Shown: positions 16,953-25,560 of the stretch, in pieces
Position numbering within the stretch: position 1 is the stretch's first letter
How the letters are laid out: each line of letters starts with the position of its first letter
Origin: Clostridium disporicum
GTDB lineage: Bacteria > Bacillota > Clostridia > Clostridiales > Clostridiaceae
Length of the DNA: 59,415 nucleotides
Direction: 5' to 3'
Assembly: GCF_001405015.1 (NCBI RefSeq)
Contig: NZ_CYZX01000024.1
Coordinates: 1 to 59,415 of the forward strand
Program-made: the position numbers and the translations under genes
The notes under the pieces: model-generated
Seen by the model: the letters and a program-made list of their open reading frames with translations, nothing else
What the model was told of the DNA's origin: nothing
Databases searched by the model: none

Positions 16953-18002
16953 ATGAAAGCAAGACTTATACTTGAAAATGGGATGATATTCGAAGGAAAT
17001 GCATTTGGACACTTAAAAGATAGTGTAGGAGAAGTAGTATTCACTACTGGGATGACAGGATACCAAGAGGTATTAACAGATCCATCTTATTACGGACAAA
17101 TAGTAACTATGACATATCCACTAATAGGGAACTATGGAATCAACTTAGAAGATAATGAATCTGAGACTCCAAATGTAAAAGGATTTATAGTAAGAGAGAA
17201 GTGTAACTTCCCGAATAACTTCAGATGTGAAATCGGATTAGAAGATTACTTAAAGCAAAACAAGATAATTGGGTTAGAAGGAATAGATACAAGAGCTTTA
17301 ACTAAGGTATTAAGAAATAATGGAACTATGAGAGGAATAATATCTTTAGAAGCAGAAACATTACAAGATGTTGAAGGAAAGATTAAGGCTTTCTCAAATA
17401 AAGAAGCTGTTAGTATAGTTTCAACAGAAAAACCTTATACAATAGAAGGAACTGGTAAGCACGTTGCAATAATGGACTTTGGAATAAAAACAAACATTAT
17501 AAGAAATTTCAAAAAAAGAGGTTGCAAAATTACAGTATTCCCAATGAACACAAGGGCAGAAGAAATATTAGCAGTTAACCCTGACTTAGTATTCTTATCA
17601 AATGGACCTGGAGATCCAGAAGATTTAGGAAGCGTAATAGAAAATATTAAGAAGATAGTTGGAGTTAAGCCGATAGTTGGAATATGTTTAGGACATCAAT
17701 TATTAGGGTTAACACTAGGTGGGAAAACTACTAAGTTAAAGTTCGGACACAGAGGATGTAACCATCCAGTAAAAGACTTAGAAAGAAATAAGGTACACAT
17801 AACTTCTCAAAACCACGGATATGTAGTTCATGAATTACCAGAAGGTGTAGTTGCAACTCATATAAATATAAACGATGGAACAATAGAGGGAATGAAACAT
17901 ACTACTTTACCGATATACTCAGTTCAATTCCATCCGGAGGCTGCAGCAGGTCCAAAGGATAGCGAATATATATTTGATAGATTTATGGAATATGCACTAT
18001 AG
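16953..18002 (+). CDS. carA: Carbamoyl-phosphate synthase small (glutaminase) subunit
   Basis: 349 residues from ATG 16953; an upstream ATG at 16935 overlaps the GGGAGG ribosome site and is not preferred. The N-terminal CPSase domain begins MKARLILENG. The class I glutamine amidotransferase domain carries the nucleophile Cys in VGICLGHQLLGL near residue 245 and the His-Glu pair in QFHPEA near 330. It supplies ammonia to CarB. Spacing to carB is 13 bases. Confidence 0.94.
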   Translation: MKARLILENGMIFEGNAFGHLKDSVGEVVFTTGMTGYQEVLTDPSYYGQIVTMTYPLIGNYGINLEDNESETPNVKGFIVREKCNFPNNFRCEIGLEDYLKQNKIIGLEGIDTRALTKVLRNNGTMRGIISLEAETLQDVEGKIKAFSNKEAVSIVSTEKPYTIEGTGKHVAIMDFGIKTNIIRNFKKRGCKITVFPMNTRAEEILAVNPDLVFLSNGPGDPEDLGSVIENIKKIVGVKPIVGICLGHQLLGLTLGGKTTKLKFGHRGCNHPVKDLERNKVHITSQNHGYVVHELPEGVVATHININDGTIEGMKHTTLPIYSVQFHPEAAAGPKDSEYIFDRFMEYAL

Positions 18003-18015
18003 GAGGAATTAGAGA

Positions 18016-21000
18016 ATGCCATTAAATAAAGATATTAAAAAAGTTTTAGTTATAGGGTCAGGACCAATCATTATAGGACAAGCGGCTGAGTTTGATTATT
18101 CAGGAACTCAAGCATGTCAAGCTTTAAAAGAAGAAGGTGTAGAAGTTGTATTAGTTAACTCTAATCCAGCTACTATAATGACAGATAAAGAAGTAGCAGA
18201 TAAAATTTACATAGAGCCATTAACAGTAGAGTTTGTTGAAAAGGTAATAGCCAAAGAAAGACCAGATAGTCTTTTAACAGGTATGGGAGGTCAAACAGGA
18301 CTTAACCTTGCGGTAGATTTAGCTGATGCTGGAATTTTAGATAAATATAATGTTAAAGTTATAGGTACTTCAATAGCATCTATTAAAGAAGGGGAAGATA
18401 GAGAATTATTTAGAGATATGATGAACAGAATAAACGAGCCTGTTATCACATCTGAAATAATAACTGATATGGAATCAGGAATATCTTTTGCTAACAAGAT
18501 AGGATATCCAGTTATAGTAAGACCTGCTTATACATTAGGAGGAACTGGTGGTGGAATAGCTGAGAATGAAGAGGAGTTAAGAACTATTCTTGCATCAGGA
18601 TTACAATTAAGCACAATTGGACAAGTTTTATTAGAAAAATCAGTTAAAGGTTGGAAAGAGATAGAGTACGAAGTAATGAGGGACTCTTACGGAAACTGTA
18701 TAACTGTATGTAACATGGAAAACATTGACCCAGTTGGTATTCATACTGGAGATAGTATAGTTGTAGCCCCATCTCAAACATTATCAGATAAAGAATACCA
18801 AATGCTTAGAACTTCAGCTATAAACATAATAAATGCTGTAGGAATCGAAGGTGGATGTAACGTACAATTTGCTTTAAATCCAAACTCATTTGAATATGCA
18901 GTTATCGAAATTAACCCAAGAGTTTCAAGATCTTCTGCACTTGCATCAAAAGCTACAGGATACCCAATAGCTAAGCTTGCAGCTAAAATAGCTTTAGGAT
19001 ATGGATTAGATGAAATCAAAAATGCAGTAACTCAAAAGACATATGCATGCTTTGAACCCACATTAGACTACGTAGTAGTTAAAATTCCAAAATGGCCATT
19101 TGATAAGTTCTTTACAGCAGATAGAGCTTTAGGAACAAAGATGATGGCAACTGGAGAAATAATGGCTATAGGTGCTAACTTAGAAGCAGCATTATTAAAA
19201 GGTATAAGAAGCTTAGAAATAGGAAAATATTCTTTAGACCACCCAAAGTTTAAAGAAATGAGTATACAAGAATTAAAAGAAGCTGTAATGAAGCCAGATG
19301 ATGAAAGATTATTTGCTCTTACAGAAATGATAAGAAGAGATTATAGAATTGAAAGTATCGCTAAGATAACTGGAATTGATATATTCTTCTTAGAAAAATT
19401 CAAGTGGATAGTTCAGGAAGAAACAAGATTAAAATTAAGCAAGATAGATGATTTAGATAAAGAATGGTTATTAAATCTTAAGAAGAAAGGTTTCTCAGAT
19501 AAGGCTATAGCTGATATGTTAAAAGTTAAGCCAGACGATATCTACAGATTAAGAGACATATGGAACATAAAGCCAGCTTATAAGATGGTTGATACTTGTG
19601 GAGGAGAATTCGAAGCATTATCCCCATACTACTACTCAACTTATGAGCAATATGATGAAGTAGAAGTATCAGACAAGAAGAAGGTTATAGTTATAGGTTC
19701 AGGTCCAATCAGAATAGGACAAGGTATTGAATTCGACTATGCTTCAGTTCACTGTGTAATGGCATTAAAGAAGATGGGAATCGAAACTATAATAGTTAAC
19801 AACAACCCAGAAACAGTAAGTACAGACTTCAATATTTCAGATAAGCTTTATTTTGAGCCATTAACTGAAGAAGATGTATTAAACATAATAGAAAAAGAAA
19901 ATCCAGATGGAGTAATTCTTCAATTCGGTGGTCAAACTGCAATCAAGCTTGCTAATTTCTTAAAGGAAAAAGGAATTAAGACCTTAGGAACTACAGCAGA
20001 CCAAATTGATATGGCTGAAGATAGAGAAAAGTTTGAAGAGTTATTAGAAAAATTTGATATAGCTAGACCTAAGGGGAAAGGTGTTTGGACTTTAGAAGAA
20101 GGTATAGAAGAAGCTAGAAGATTAAGATTCCCTGTACTTGTGAGACCGTCATACGTTCTTGGAGGACAAGGTATGGAAATAACTCATGATGAAGAAGAGT
20201 TAACATACTACTTAAAGAATGCATTTATGAAGGATAAGAAAAATCCAATACTTATAGATAAATACTTAATGGGTAGAGAAATCGAAGTTGATGCTATATC
20301 TGATGGAGAAAACATATTAATCCCAGGTATAATGGAACACTTAGAAAGAGCTGGAGTTCACTCAGGAGACTCTGTTACTATGTACCCAAGCCAAAACATA
20401 TGTGATGAAATTAAGGCTAAAGTATTAGATTACACTAAGAAGTTAGCATTAGCTATCGGAATAAAGGGAATGATAAACATTCAGTTCATTGAGTTTGAAG
20501 GAAACCTTTATGTAATAGAAGTTAACCCAAGAGCTTCAAGAACAGTTCCATATATCAGTAAGGTAAGTGGAGTTCCAATAGTTGATTTAGCTACTAAGGT
20601 TATGCTTGGAGAAAAGCTTGTTGATTTAGGATACGGGGTGGATGTATATCCAGAGCCAGAATTAGTTTCAGTTAAGGTTCCAGTATTCTCAACTCAAAAG
20701 TTACCAAAAGTTGAAGTGTCTTTAGGACCTGAAATGAAATCTACAGGAGAAGTTTTAGGTGTAGGTAGAGATGTTAAAGAAGCTTTATACAAAGGATTTG
20801 TTGGTGGAAGCATGTATCCTTCAATGGAAAAAGGAAAGATATTAGCTACAATCAATAAGCACGATAAAGCTGAATTCTTACCAATAGCAAAAGATTTAGC
20901 TAAAGTAGGATATAAATTTATTGCTACAGAAGGAACTTGTGAATTATTAAGAGAAGCAGGAATAGACTGTGAAATAGTTAGAAGACTTAATGAAGATGAA

Positions 21001-21225
21001 CCAAACATATTAGATGTAGTTAAGAATAAAGAAGTAGATTTAGTTGTAAATACGCCAACTAAGGGTAACGATTCTAAGAGAGATGGATTCTTAATTAGAA
21101 GAGCTGCTATAGAAAGAAATATAGGAGTTATAACAGCTCTAGATACATTAAGAGCTATAGCTGATGTTAAGGTAAATGAAATAGATAAGAAAAACTTAGA
21201 AGTATTTGATATAGCTAATATTTAG
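18016..21225 (+). CDS. carB: Carbamoyl-phosphate synthase large subunit
   Basis: 1069 residues, the normal full length. Two homologous ATP-grasp halves each begin with VLVIGSGPIIIGQAAEFDYS-like sequence (residues 10 and about 558). The C-terminal 130 residues form the MGS-like allosteric domain. It makes carbamoyl phosphate from bicarbonate, ammonia and two ATP. AGGAGGA precedes ATG 18016. With only one carAB set visible here, and given its place in the pyr cluster, it probably serves mainly pyrimidine synthesis. Confidence 0.96.
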   Translation: MPLNKDIKKVLVIGSGPIIIGQAAEFDYSGTQACQALKEEGVEVVLVNSNPATIMTDKEVADKIYIEPLTVEFVEKVIAKERPDSLLTGMGGQTGLNLAVDLADAGILDKYNVKVIGTSIASIKEGEDRELFRDMMNRINEPVITSEIITDMESGISFANKIGYPVIVRPAYTLGGTGGGIAENEEELRTILASGLQLSTIGQVLLEKSVKGWKEIEYEVMRDSYGNCITVCNMENIDPVGIHTGDSIVVAPSQTLSDKEYQMLRTSAINIINAVGIEGGCNVQFALNPNSFEYAVIEINPRVSRSSALASKATGYPIAKLAAKIALGYGLDEIKNAVTQKTYACFEPTLDYVVVKIPKWPFDKFFTADRALGTKMMATGEIMAIGANLEAALLKGIRSLEIGKYSLDHPKFKEMSIQELKEAVMKPDDERLFALTEMIRRDYRIESIAKITGIDIFFLEKFKWIVQEETRLKLSKIDDLDKEWLLNLKKKGFSDKAIADMLKVKPDDIYRLRDIWNIKPAYKMVDTCGGEFEALSPYYYSTYEQYDEVEVSDKKKVIVIGSGPIRIGQGIEFDYASVHCVMALKKMGIETIIVNNNPETVSTDFNISDKLYFEPLTEEDVLNIIEKENPDGVILQFGGQTAIKLANFLKEKGIKTLGTTADQIDMAEDREKFEELLEKFDIARPKGKGVWTLEEGIEEARRLRFPVLVRPSYVLGGQGMEITHDEEELTYYLKNAFMKDKKNPILIDKYLMGREIEVDAISDGENILIPGIMEHLERAGVHSGDSVTMYPSQNICDEIKAKVLDYTKKLALAIGIKGMINIQFIEFEGNLYVIEVNPRASRTVPYISKVSGVPIVDLATKVMLGEKLVDLGYGVDVYPEPELVSVKVPVFSTQKLPKVEVSLGPEMKSTGEVLGVGRDVKEALYKGFVGGSMYPSMEKGKILATINKHDKAEFLPIAKDLAKVGYKFIATEGTCELLREAGIDCEIVRRLNEDEPNILDVVKNKEVDLVVNTPTKGNDSKRDGFLIRRAAIERNIGVITALDTLRAIADVKVNEIDKKNLEVFDIANI

Positions 21226-21234
21226 TTGAAACTT

Positions 21235-21269
21235 AGAGTGCAAATCAGGAATGGTTTGCACTCTTTTTA
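21235..21269 (+). terminator. Terminator of the pyr-car operon
   Basis: AGAGTGCAAA (21235-21244) pairs with TTTGCACTCT (21255-21264), followed by T-run. Confidence 0.85.
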
Positions 21270-21374
21270 GGTTATTTATAATGATGTATAGCAAATATTT
21301 TTATATAGAATTTAATGATAATAATTAATAAAAGGCTGCGTAATTGCATCATTTTATTTTTTTAGATGTTAGTA

Positions 21375-21403
21375 TGGAACCTTTTTACATATATAATCGT
21401 CTA
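21375..21403 (+). promoter_or_regulatory. ECF-type promoter upstream of the sigma gene
   Basis: TGGAAC (21375-21380), 17 bases, CGTCTA (21398-21403). This matches the general ECF sigma pattern of an AAC -35 motif and a CGTC -10 motif and sits 34 bases before the sigma factor's GTG start. Autoregulation by the encoded sigma factor is inferred. A 12-bp palindrome CGAATCGATTCG lies right behind it at 21409-21420. Confidence 0.65.
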
Positions 21404-21436
21404 TTATACGAATCGATTCGGAGAGGGGAGTTATAA

Positions 21437-21949
21437 GTGGTTAACGAACTATTATTCAAAAAAGCAGTTGAAGGTGATATGGAGAGCTTTGTTAAATTAA
21501 TAGAACCAATTAAAGAAAATTTATATAAAGTATCTTTTATGTATTTAAAAAATGAAAATGATGCTTTAGATTGTATTCACGAAGCAATCATAAAAGCTAT
21601 AAAATCATTAAAAAACTTAAAAGAGCCACAATATTTTAATACTTGGATTACTAGAATCACTATAAATGTTTGTAAGGATTATATAAAGAAAAATAGTAAA
21701 GTTACTTTGGTAAATATAAATGATTATGAAAATAATTTAATTATAGAAAATACTAAAAGTGATTTTGAGGAAGATATTGCAATTGCTTTAGATAAGTTAT
21801 CACCAAAAGAAAGAGAACTAATAGTAATGAGGTATTTAGAAGATAAATCATTAAAAGACATATCACATAAAACTAATGTACCATTAGGAACAGTAAAAAG
21901 TAGATTAAATAGAACTTTAAAAAAGTTAAAAATATATATGGAGGTATAA
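21437..21949 (+). CDS. ECF RNA polymerase sigma factor
   Basis: 170 residues with sigma region 2 (LYKVSFMYLKNENDALDCIH, residues 30-50) and region 4 (LSPKERELIVMRYLEDKSLK, then a helix-turn-helix to about 160). There is no sigma region 1.1 or 3, as in ECF factors. Translation starts at GTG 21437 after GAGAGGGGA. The next gene starts three bases after the stop and encodes a membrane protein with a DUF4179-like extracytoplasmic part, the usual anti-sigma partner of these clostridial sigma factors. The upstream ECF-type promoter suggests positive autoregulation. Confidence 0.88.
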   Translation: MVNELLFKKAVEGDMESFVKLIEPIKENLYKVSFMYLKNENDALDCIHEAIIKAIKSLKNLKEPQYFNTWITRITINVCKDYIKKNSKVTLVNINDYENNLIIENTKSDFEEDIAIALDKLSPKERELIVMRYLEDKSLKDISHKTNVPLGTVKSRLNRTLKKLKIYMEV

Positions 21950-21952
21950 ATT

Positions 21953-22960
21953 ATGAAAGATATAAATATTGATGATATAAAAGTTTCTTCAAAATTAGAT
22001 GAAGTTATTAAAAATGCTGCAACTGAAGGATATAAGGATATAAAATATAAAAATACGAAACGAATTAGAAAAAGTGCAATAGCTGCAACTATAGCTGCGT
22101 CTTTTTGTATAGCTATAGTTGGAACAGTTTTCTCTAATGAGATAAGTGCAACAGTTAAATTAGCAATGTTTGATATTAGAAATTATTTAGGTATTAATAG
22201 AAATTTAGATGATTACAAAACAGTAGTAAATAGTGCAATAAGTAAGGAGGGAGTAACAGTTCAGTTAAATGAAGTTATTTTAGATAAGGATGAGATTATT
22301 GTATCAACAACAATAAAGTCAGATGAGAATCTAGATAATAATGGGCATATATCTTTACATGGAAATGTGTACATTAATGGCAATAGAATATCTAGTGCAG
22401 CAGGTGGTTCAAGTAAACAAATTGATGAATATACTGAAGAAGTTGTTTTAACATATAAATTAGATAAGGAACTACAAGCTGGTGATTTAGATATAGAAAT
22501 AAAATATGATTCAGCATATTTATATATTAATGATAGAGAAAATAAGGTTAACGGACCATGGAAATTTGAATTTACAGCTAATGGAGATACTTTAGCAGCG
22601 AATAGTAAGAGTATAAAAATAGGTAATTCATTTGTTTTAGAAAATGGACAAAAGATAACTCTTAACGAATATAGAAGTAATGATATAGGACAAAAAATTT
22701 ATTACTCAATCGAAAATAAGGATAAGAATAATGTATATGATTTGGTATTAAAAGGTCATGATGACTTAGGAAGTGAAGTAGAGTTTTATAGTTCTTATGA
22801 AGAAATCACTAGTGGTGTGATGAAAAATCAAATAGAAATTTCTTCAGAGGCAAAAATATTAACATTAACTCCATATGCAGTGGCATACCCAAAAGAAAGT
22901 GGTAAAATGAGCCATGATTATAAAATAACTGGGGAAGAATTTACTATAATAATAAAATAA
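21953..22960 (+). CDS. DUF4179-like membrane protein, probable anti-sigma factor
   Basis: 335 residues. A basic cytoplasmic N-terminus of about 40 residues (KNTKRIRKS) is followed by one transmembrane helix at about 42-62 (AIAATIAASFCIAIVGTVF). An extracytoplasmic domain then begins with DIRNYLGINRNLDDYKTVVN, typical of DUF4179. The start lies three bases after the sigma gene, with GGAGG within its end. By family, the N-terminus would hold the sigma factor until an envelope signal is sensed; that is inference. No protease gene is nearby. Confidence 0.78.
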   Translation: MKDINIDDIKVSSKLDEVIKNAATEGYKDIKYKNTKRIRKSAIAATIAASFCIAIVGTVFSNEISATVKLAMFDIRNYLGINRNLDDYKTVVNSAISKEGVTVQLNEVILDKDEIIVSTTIKSDENLDNNGHISLHGNVYINGNRISSAAGGSSKQIDEYTEEVVLTYKLDKELQAGDLDIEIKYDSAYLYINDRENKVNGPWKFEFTANGDTLAANSKSIKIGNSFVLENGQKITLNEYRSNDIGQKIYYSIENKDKNNVYDLVLKGHDDLGSEVEFYSSYEEITSGVMKNQIEISSEAKILTLTPYAVAYPKESGKMSHDYKITGEEFTIIIK

Positions 22961-23036
22961 TATTAGTTTTGATATTTGATGATAAATATAAATTTGAAAA
23001 TTAGATTTACATGAACAGATTTAACATATTATGTAG

Positions 23037-23072
23037 CATTAAGGGTAGGCAAGTGCCTACCTTTAATTTTAT
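23037..23072. terminator. Bidirectional terminator
   Basis: AAGGGTAGGC (23041-23050) pairs with GCCTACCTTT (23055-23064), followed by TTAATTTTATTT. It lies between the convergent anti-sigma gene and the LURP-one-like gene. Confidence 0.7.
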
Positions 23073-23540
23073 TTATCTAATCCAGCTTAATGCGAATAAT
23101 ATACATAGAACTTGGTTTTCATTTGCTTTGTCGATAATATCAACTAAATAAGTACCTCCTGATTCTTCTTTTTGCACATTAACCGAAGCCAATACTTTTT
23201 CATTTTTGGAAATATTAAATTGTGGACCATCCCAATTACCGCTAATCGAAAAATTACTTCCTTTAATCTCATAAAATTCTTTCAATTCTTTCATATCTTT
23301 TTGTATTTCAATTTTATCATTATTTACAGATATAATTATTTGAGGTAAATCAACTAACCCAAAATTATATCTCCTTTTTTCTATCCTTCCTATTTTTTCA
23401 TGATTAGCGTTAACAATAGAATAGCATGCACGTGTAGGTAATGCTTTTACTTTTTCAAAATTAATAATTTCTTTTCCGTTAGCATCTGTTACTTTTGAAT
23501 CATTAAAACCTTTAAAATTTTTAAAGTTGATTCTAATCAT
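23073..23540 (-). CDS. LURP-one-related/Tubby-C-like beta-barrel protein
   Basis: 155 residues. It is rich in alternating beta strands with G-K-I-x-K style turns (ARACYSIVNANHEKIGRIEK, IYEIKGSNFSISGNWDG), the look of bacterial LURP-one-related proteins, which share the Tubby/scramblase fold. There is no signal peptide or membrane helix. AAGGAGAAT precedes the start. The function is unknown; family assignment rests on pattern only. It faces the sigma/anti-sigma operon convergently, so no functional link is implied. Confidence 0.55.
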   Translation of the reverse strand: MIRINFKNFKGFNDSKVTDANGKEIINFEKVKALPTRACYSIVNANHEKIGRIEKRRYNFGLVDLPQIIISVNNDKIEIQKDMKELKEFYEIKGSNFSISGNWDGPQFNISKNEKVLASVNVQKEESGGTYLVDIIDKANENQVLCILFALSWIR

Positions 23541-23667
23541 TTAAAATTCTCCTTTATTAAATAATTGGATATAATACTATCTTATACATTACAAGATATT
23601 AATAGAACAGAAGGCTTGGGAAATTGGATTAAGATTAGAAATAAATTAAAGATAATAATATAATAAG

Positions 23668-23695
23668 AGCTAACTAAAAAAATATTTAGTTAGCT
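23668..23695 (-). terminator. Hairpin downstream of dusA
   Basis: AGCTAACTAAA (23668-23678) and TTTAGTTAGCT (23685-23695) form an 11-bp stem just past the dusA stop. The trailing T-run is weak, so termination is likely but not certain. Confidence 0.5.
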
Positions 23696-23714
23696 TGCTT
23701 ACGATTATGTTTTT

Positions 23715-24749
23715 TTACTTCCAAAGTATGTCTTGAGGCATAACTTCAAGGATATTATTTAAAAGAGGCACTAAAGTTTCTCTTTTTACATTTGATGAAG
23801 AAATTAATTGTTTAAATTTTCTACTACCAGGTTGACCTTGGAATAAGCTTTGAAGTGGAGCAGCTAGTGAGTGAACATTACTTCCTCTTTCAAGCTCTTC
23901 TTCTACATAAGGAATATAAGATTTAATTATATCACCTCTAGAAATAGGCTTTATATTTTCATAATTAAGTTTATTTAAGTTAGCTAAAAGATAGCAATCT
24001 TCGTATGAGGCCCTACCTATCATAACTCCATCAATCTTAGTAAGTGCATCTTTAATTGAATCTAATGTCTTAAAGCCGCCGTTAATTTCAATATTTAAAT
24101 AATTAAAGTCATTTTTAAGTTTATATACCATCTCATAATCTAGAGGAGGAATCTCTCTATTATCTTTTGGGCTTAAGCCTTTCAATATAGCAGAACGAGC
24201 ATGAACTGTATATCTGTCTGGTTTTGCTTTAGAAACTGTATCTAAGAAGTCCAATAAATCTTCATAGCCTTCCATTATTATTTTGCTATTATTATCAGTA
24301 ATAACTCCAGTTCCATCAATACCAATTCTGTGTTTAATAGTTACAGGTTTATTTGTTGCTTCCTTCATAGCAGAAAGAATTTCATAGACTAAGTTTTTGT
24401 CAGACATTAAAGCAGCACCCATTAAGTTTCCTGAAACTCTATCAGATGGACAGCCACAATTTAAATTTATCTCAGTATAATTAAAACCTTCCGCAAGCTT
24501 TAAAGCTTTATAGGCATCTTCAGCATTAGATGCTGCTATTTGTAAAGCTACAGGACCTTCTTCTTTTCTAAAATATAATATTTTATCTAAGTCACCATTT
24601 ATTATTGCTTGAGCTGTAACCATTTCAGTATAAAGTAGAGCTTCTTTATTCATGATTCTGCAAAAATATCTAAAATGCCTATGAGACTTATCAACCATAG
24701 GAGCAATACTAATTTTAGGGGTAGGTATATTTGAAGTATATTTTTCCAT
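23715..24749 (-). CDS. dusA: tRNA-dihydrouridine synthase, DusA type
   Basis: 344 residues. A flavin enzyme that reduces uridines in the D-loop of tRNA. DusA-specific sequences are present: SIAPMVDKSHRHFRYFCRI at residue 14, INLNCGCPSDRVSG near 95 with the catalytic Cys, and VHARSAILKGLSPKDNREIP near 182. DusA is typical of Proteobacteria; Firmicutes mostly use DusB/DusC-like enzymes, so its presence here is mildly unusual. GGAAACAAAAG precedes the start. Transcribed alone. Confidence 0.88.
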   Translation of the reverse strand: MEKYTSNIPTPKISIAPMVDKSHRHFRYFCRIMNKEALLYTEMVTAQAIINGDLDKILYFRKEEGPVALQIAASNAEDAYKALKLAEGFNYTEINLNCGCPSDRVSGNLMGAALMSDKNLVYEILSAMKEATNKPVTIKHRIGIDGTGVITDNNSKIIMEGYEDLLDFLDTVSKAKPDRYTVHARSAILKGLSPKDNREIPPLDYEMVYKLKNDFNYLNIEINGGFKTLDSIKDALTKIDGVMIGRASYEDCYLLANLNKLNYENIKPISRGDIIKSYIPYVEEELERGSNVHSLAAPLQSLFQGQPGSRKFKQLISSSNVKRETLVPLLNNILEVMPQDILWK

Positions 24750-24944
24750 CTTTTGTTTCCTTTCTTTTATCAGATTATTTATGATTTATTATAGCACATT
24801 AAAATATTCATAATAATAAATTAAGCTTTCGCAATAATTACCATTATATATATTGAAAGAAAGGGATAATTAGTAGCAAAGTGACAATATCAAAGTTAGT
24901 GTATATAATTATAAGTGACAAAATGAAAGGTAAGGAGTCTTAAT

Positions 24945-25346
24945 ATGGGTGAGAGAAAAAATAAAGCAATAGAATTACACAGCAATAGATACACTTGCTC
25001 ACAAGCTGTAGCATGTGCCTTTTGTGATTTAGTAGATGTTGATGATGAAACTATGAAAAGTATAGTTAGAAAGTATAGTGGTGGGACGTACAAGGTATGT
25101 GGAGCCGTTATGGGAGCTTATGTTATAGTGAATTATTTAAAAGGTAATATAAATCCTGATAATCCAGCAGAGTGGATTAAAGAAGATGAGGAACTTTTAC
25201 ATGAGATTGAGAGAAGATTTAAGGAGAAAAATACTTCTGTAATGTGCAAGGACTTAAAGGGTATTACAACAGGAAATGTATTACGTTCTTGCAGAGGGTG
25301 TGTAGAAGATGCAGCTGAAATACTAGAAGAACTTTTAGCAGAATAG
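24945..25346 (+). CDS. C_GCAxxG_C_C family redox protein
   Basis: 133 residues. Cysteines follow the family pattern: YTCSQAVACAF, KVCGAVMGA (the CGAxxG motif), VMCKDL and SCRGCVEDA. These small proteins of anaerobes have conserved cysteines thought to bind a metal or cluster; biochemistry is little known. AAGGAG precedes ATG 24945. It has no operon partner and is followed by a repeat element at 25351. Confidence 0.82.
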   Translation: MGERKNKAIELHSNRYTCSQAVACAFCDLVDVDDETMKSIVRKYSGGTYKVCGAVMGAYVIVNYLKGNINPDNPAEWIKEDEELLHEIERRFKEKNTSVMCKDLKGITTGNVLRSCRGCVEDAAEILEELLAE

Positions 25347-25350
25347 AAAT

Positions 25351-25546
25351 AAAGTGTGAAGCACTTTGGACAAAAGTTTGACTTCGTCAAAGTCCAAGAT
25401 ATCGCTTTGTGATGGCCAAGAGATTTACAATATCCATGAGTAATAATTTAGAATTAAAGGAGCCATTGGATATTTACGAAGTAAATCTCTTGGACTGCCG
25501 TAGGCACTCTTGGACTCGACGAAGTCGACTTTGGGACTGTGCACTT
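25351..25546. repeat. Palindromic repeat element of about 196 bp
   Basis: The whole gap between the C_GCAxxG gene and ade can fold on itself. The central stem is CCAAGAGATTTAC (25416-25428) with GTAAATCTCTTGG (25481-25493), extended by AATATCCA (25430-25437) with TGGATATT (25467-25474). The flanks hold smaller hairpins: AAAGTG-CACTTT at the left edge, TTGGAC-GTCCAA, GACTTCGTCAAAGTC, and CTCGACGAAGTCGAC on the right. The outer edges AAGTG/CACTT are complementary. It is GC-richer than its surroundings and looks like a REP/MITE-like unit without coding capacity. Confidence 0.65.
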
Positions 25547-25560
25547 AGTATGCAATTTAT

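Noticed and set aside
20694..21008. 104-codon minus-strand frame inside carB
   Set aside because: Antisense shadow of a long, certain gene, no ribosome site.
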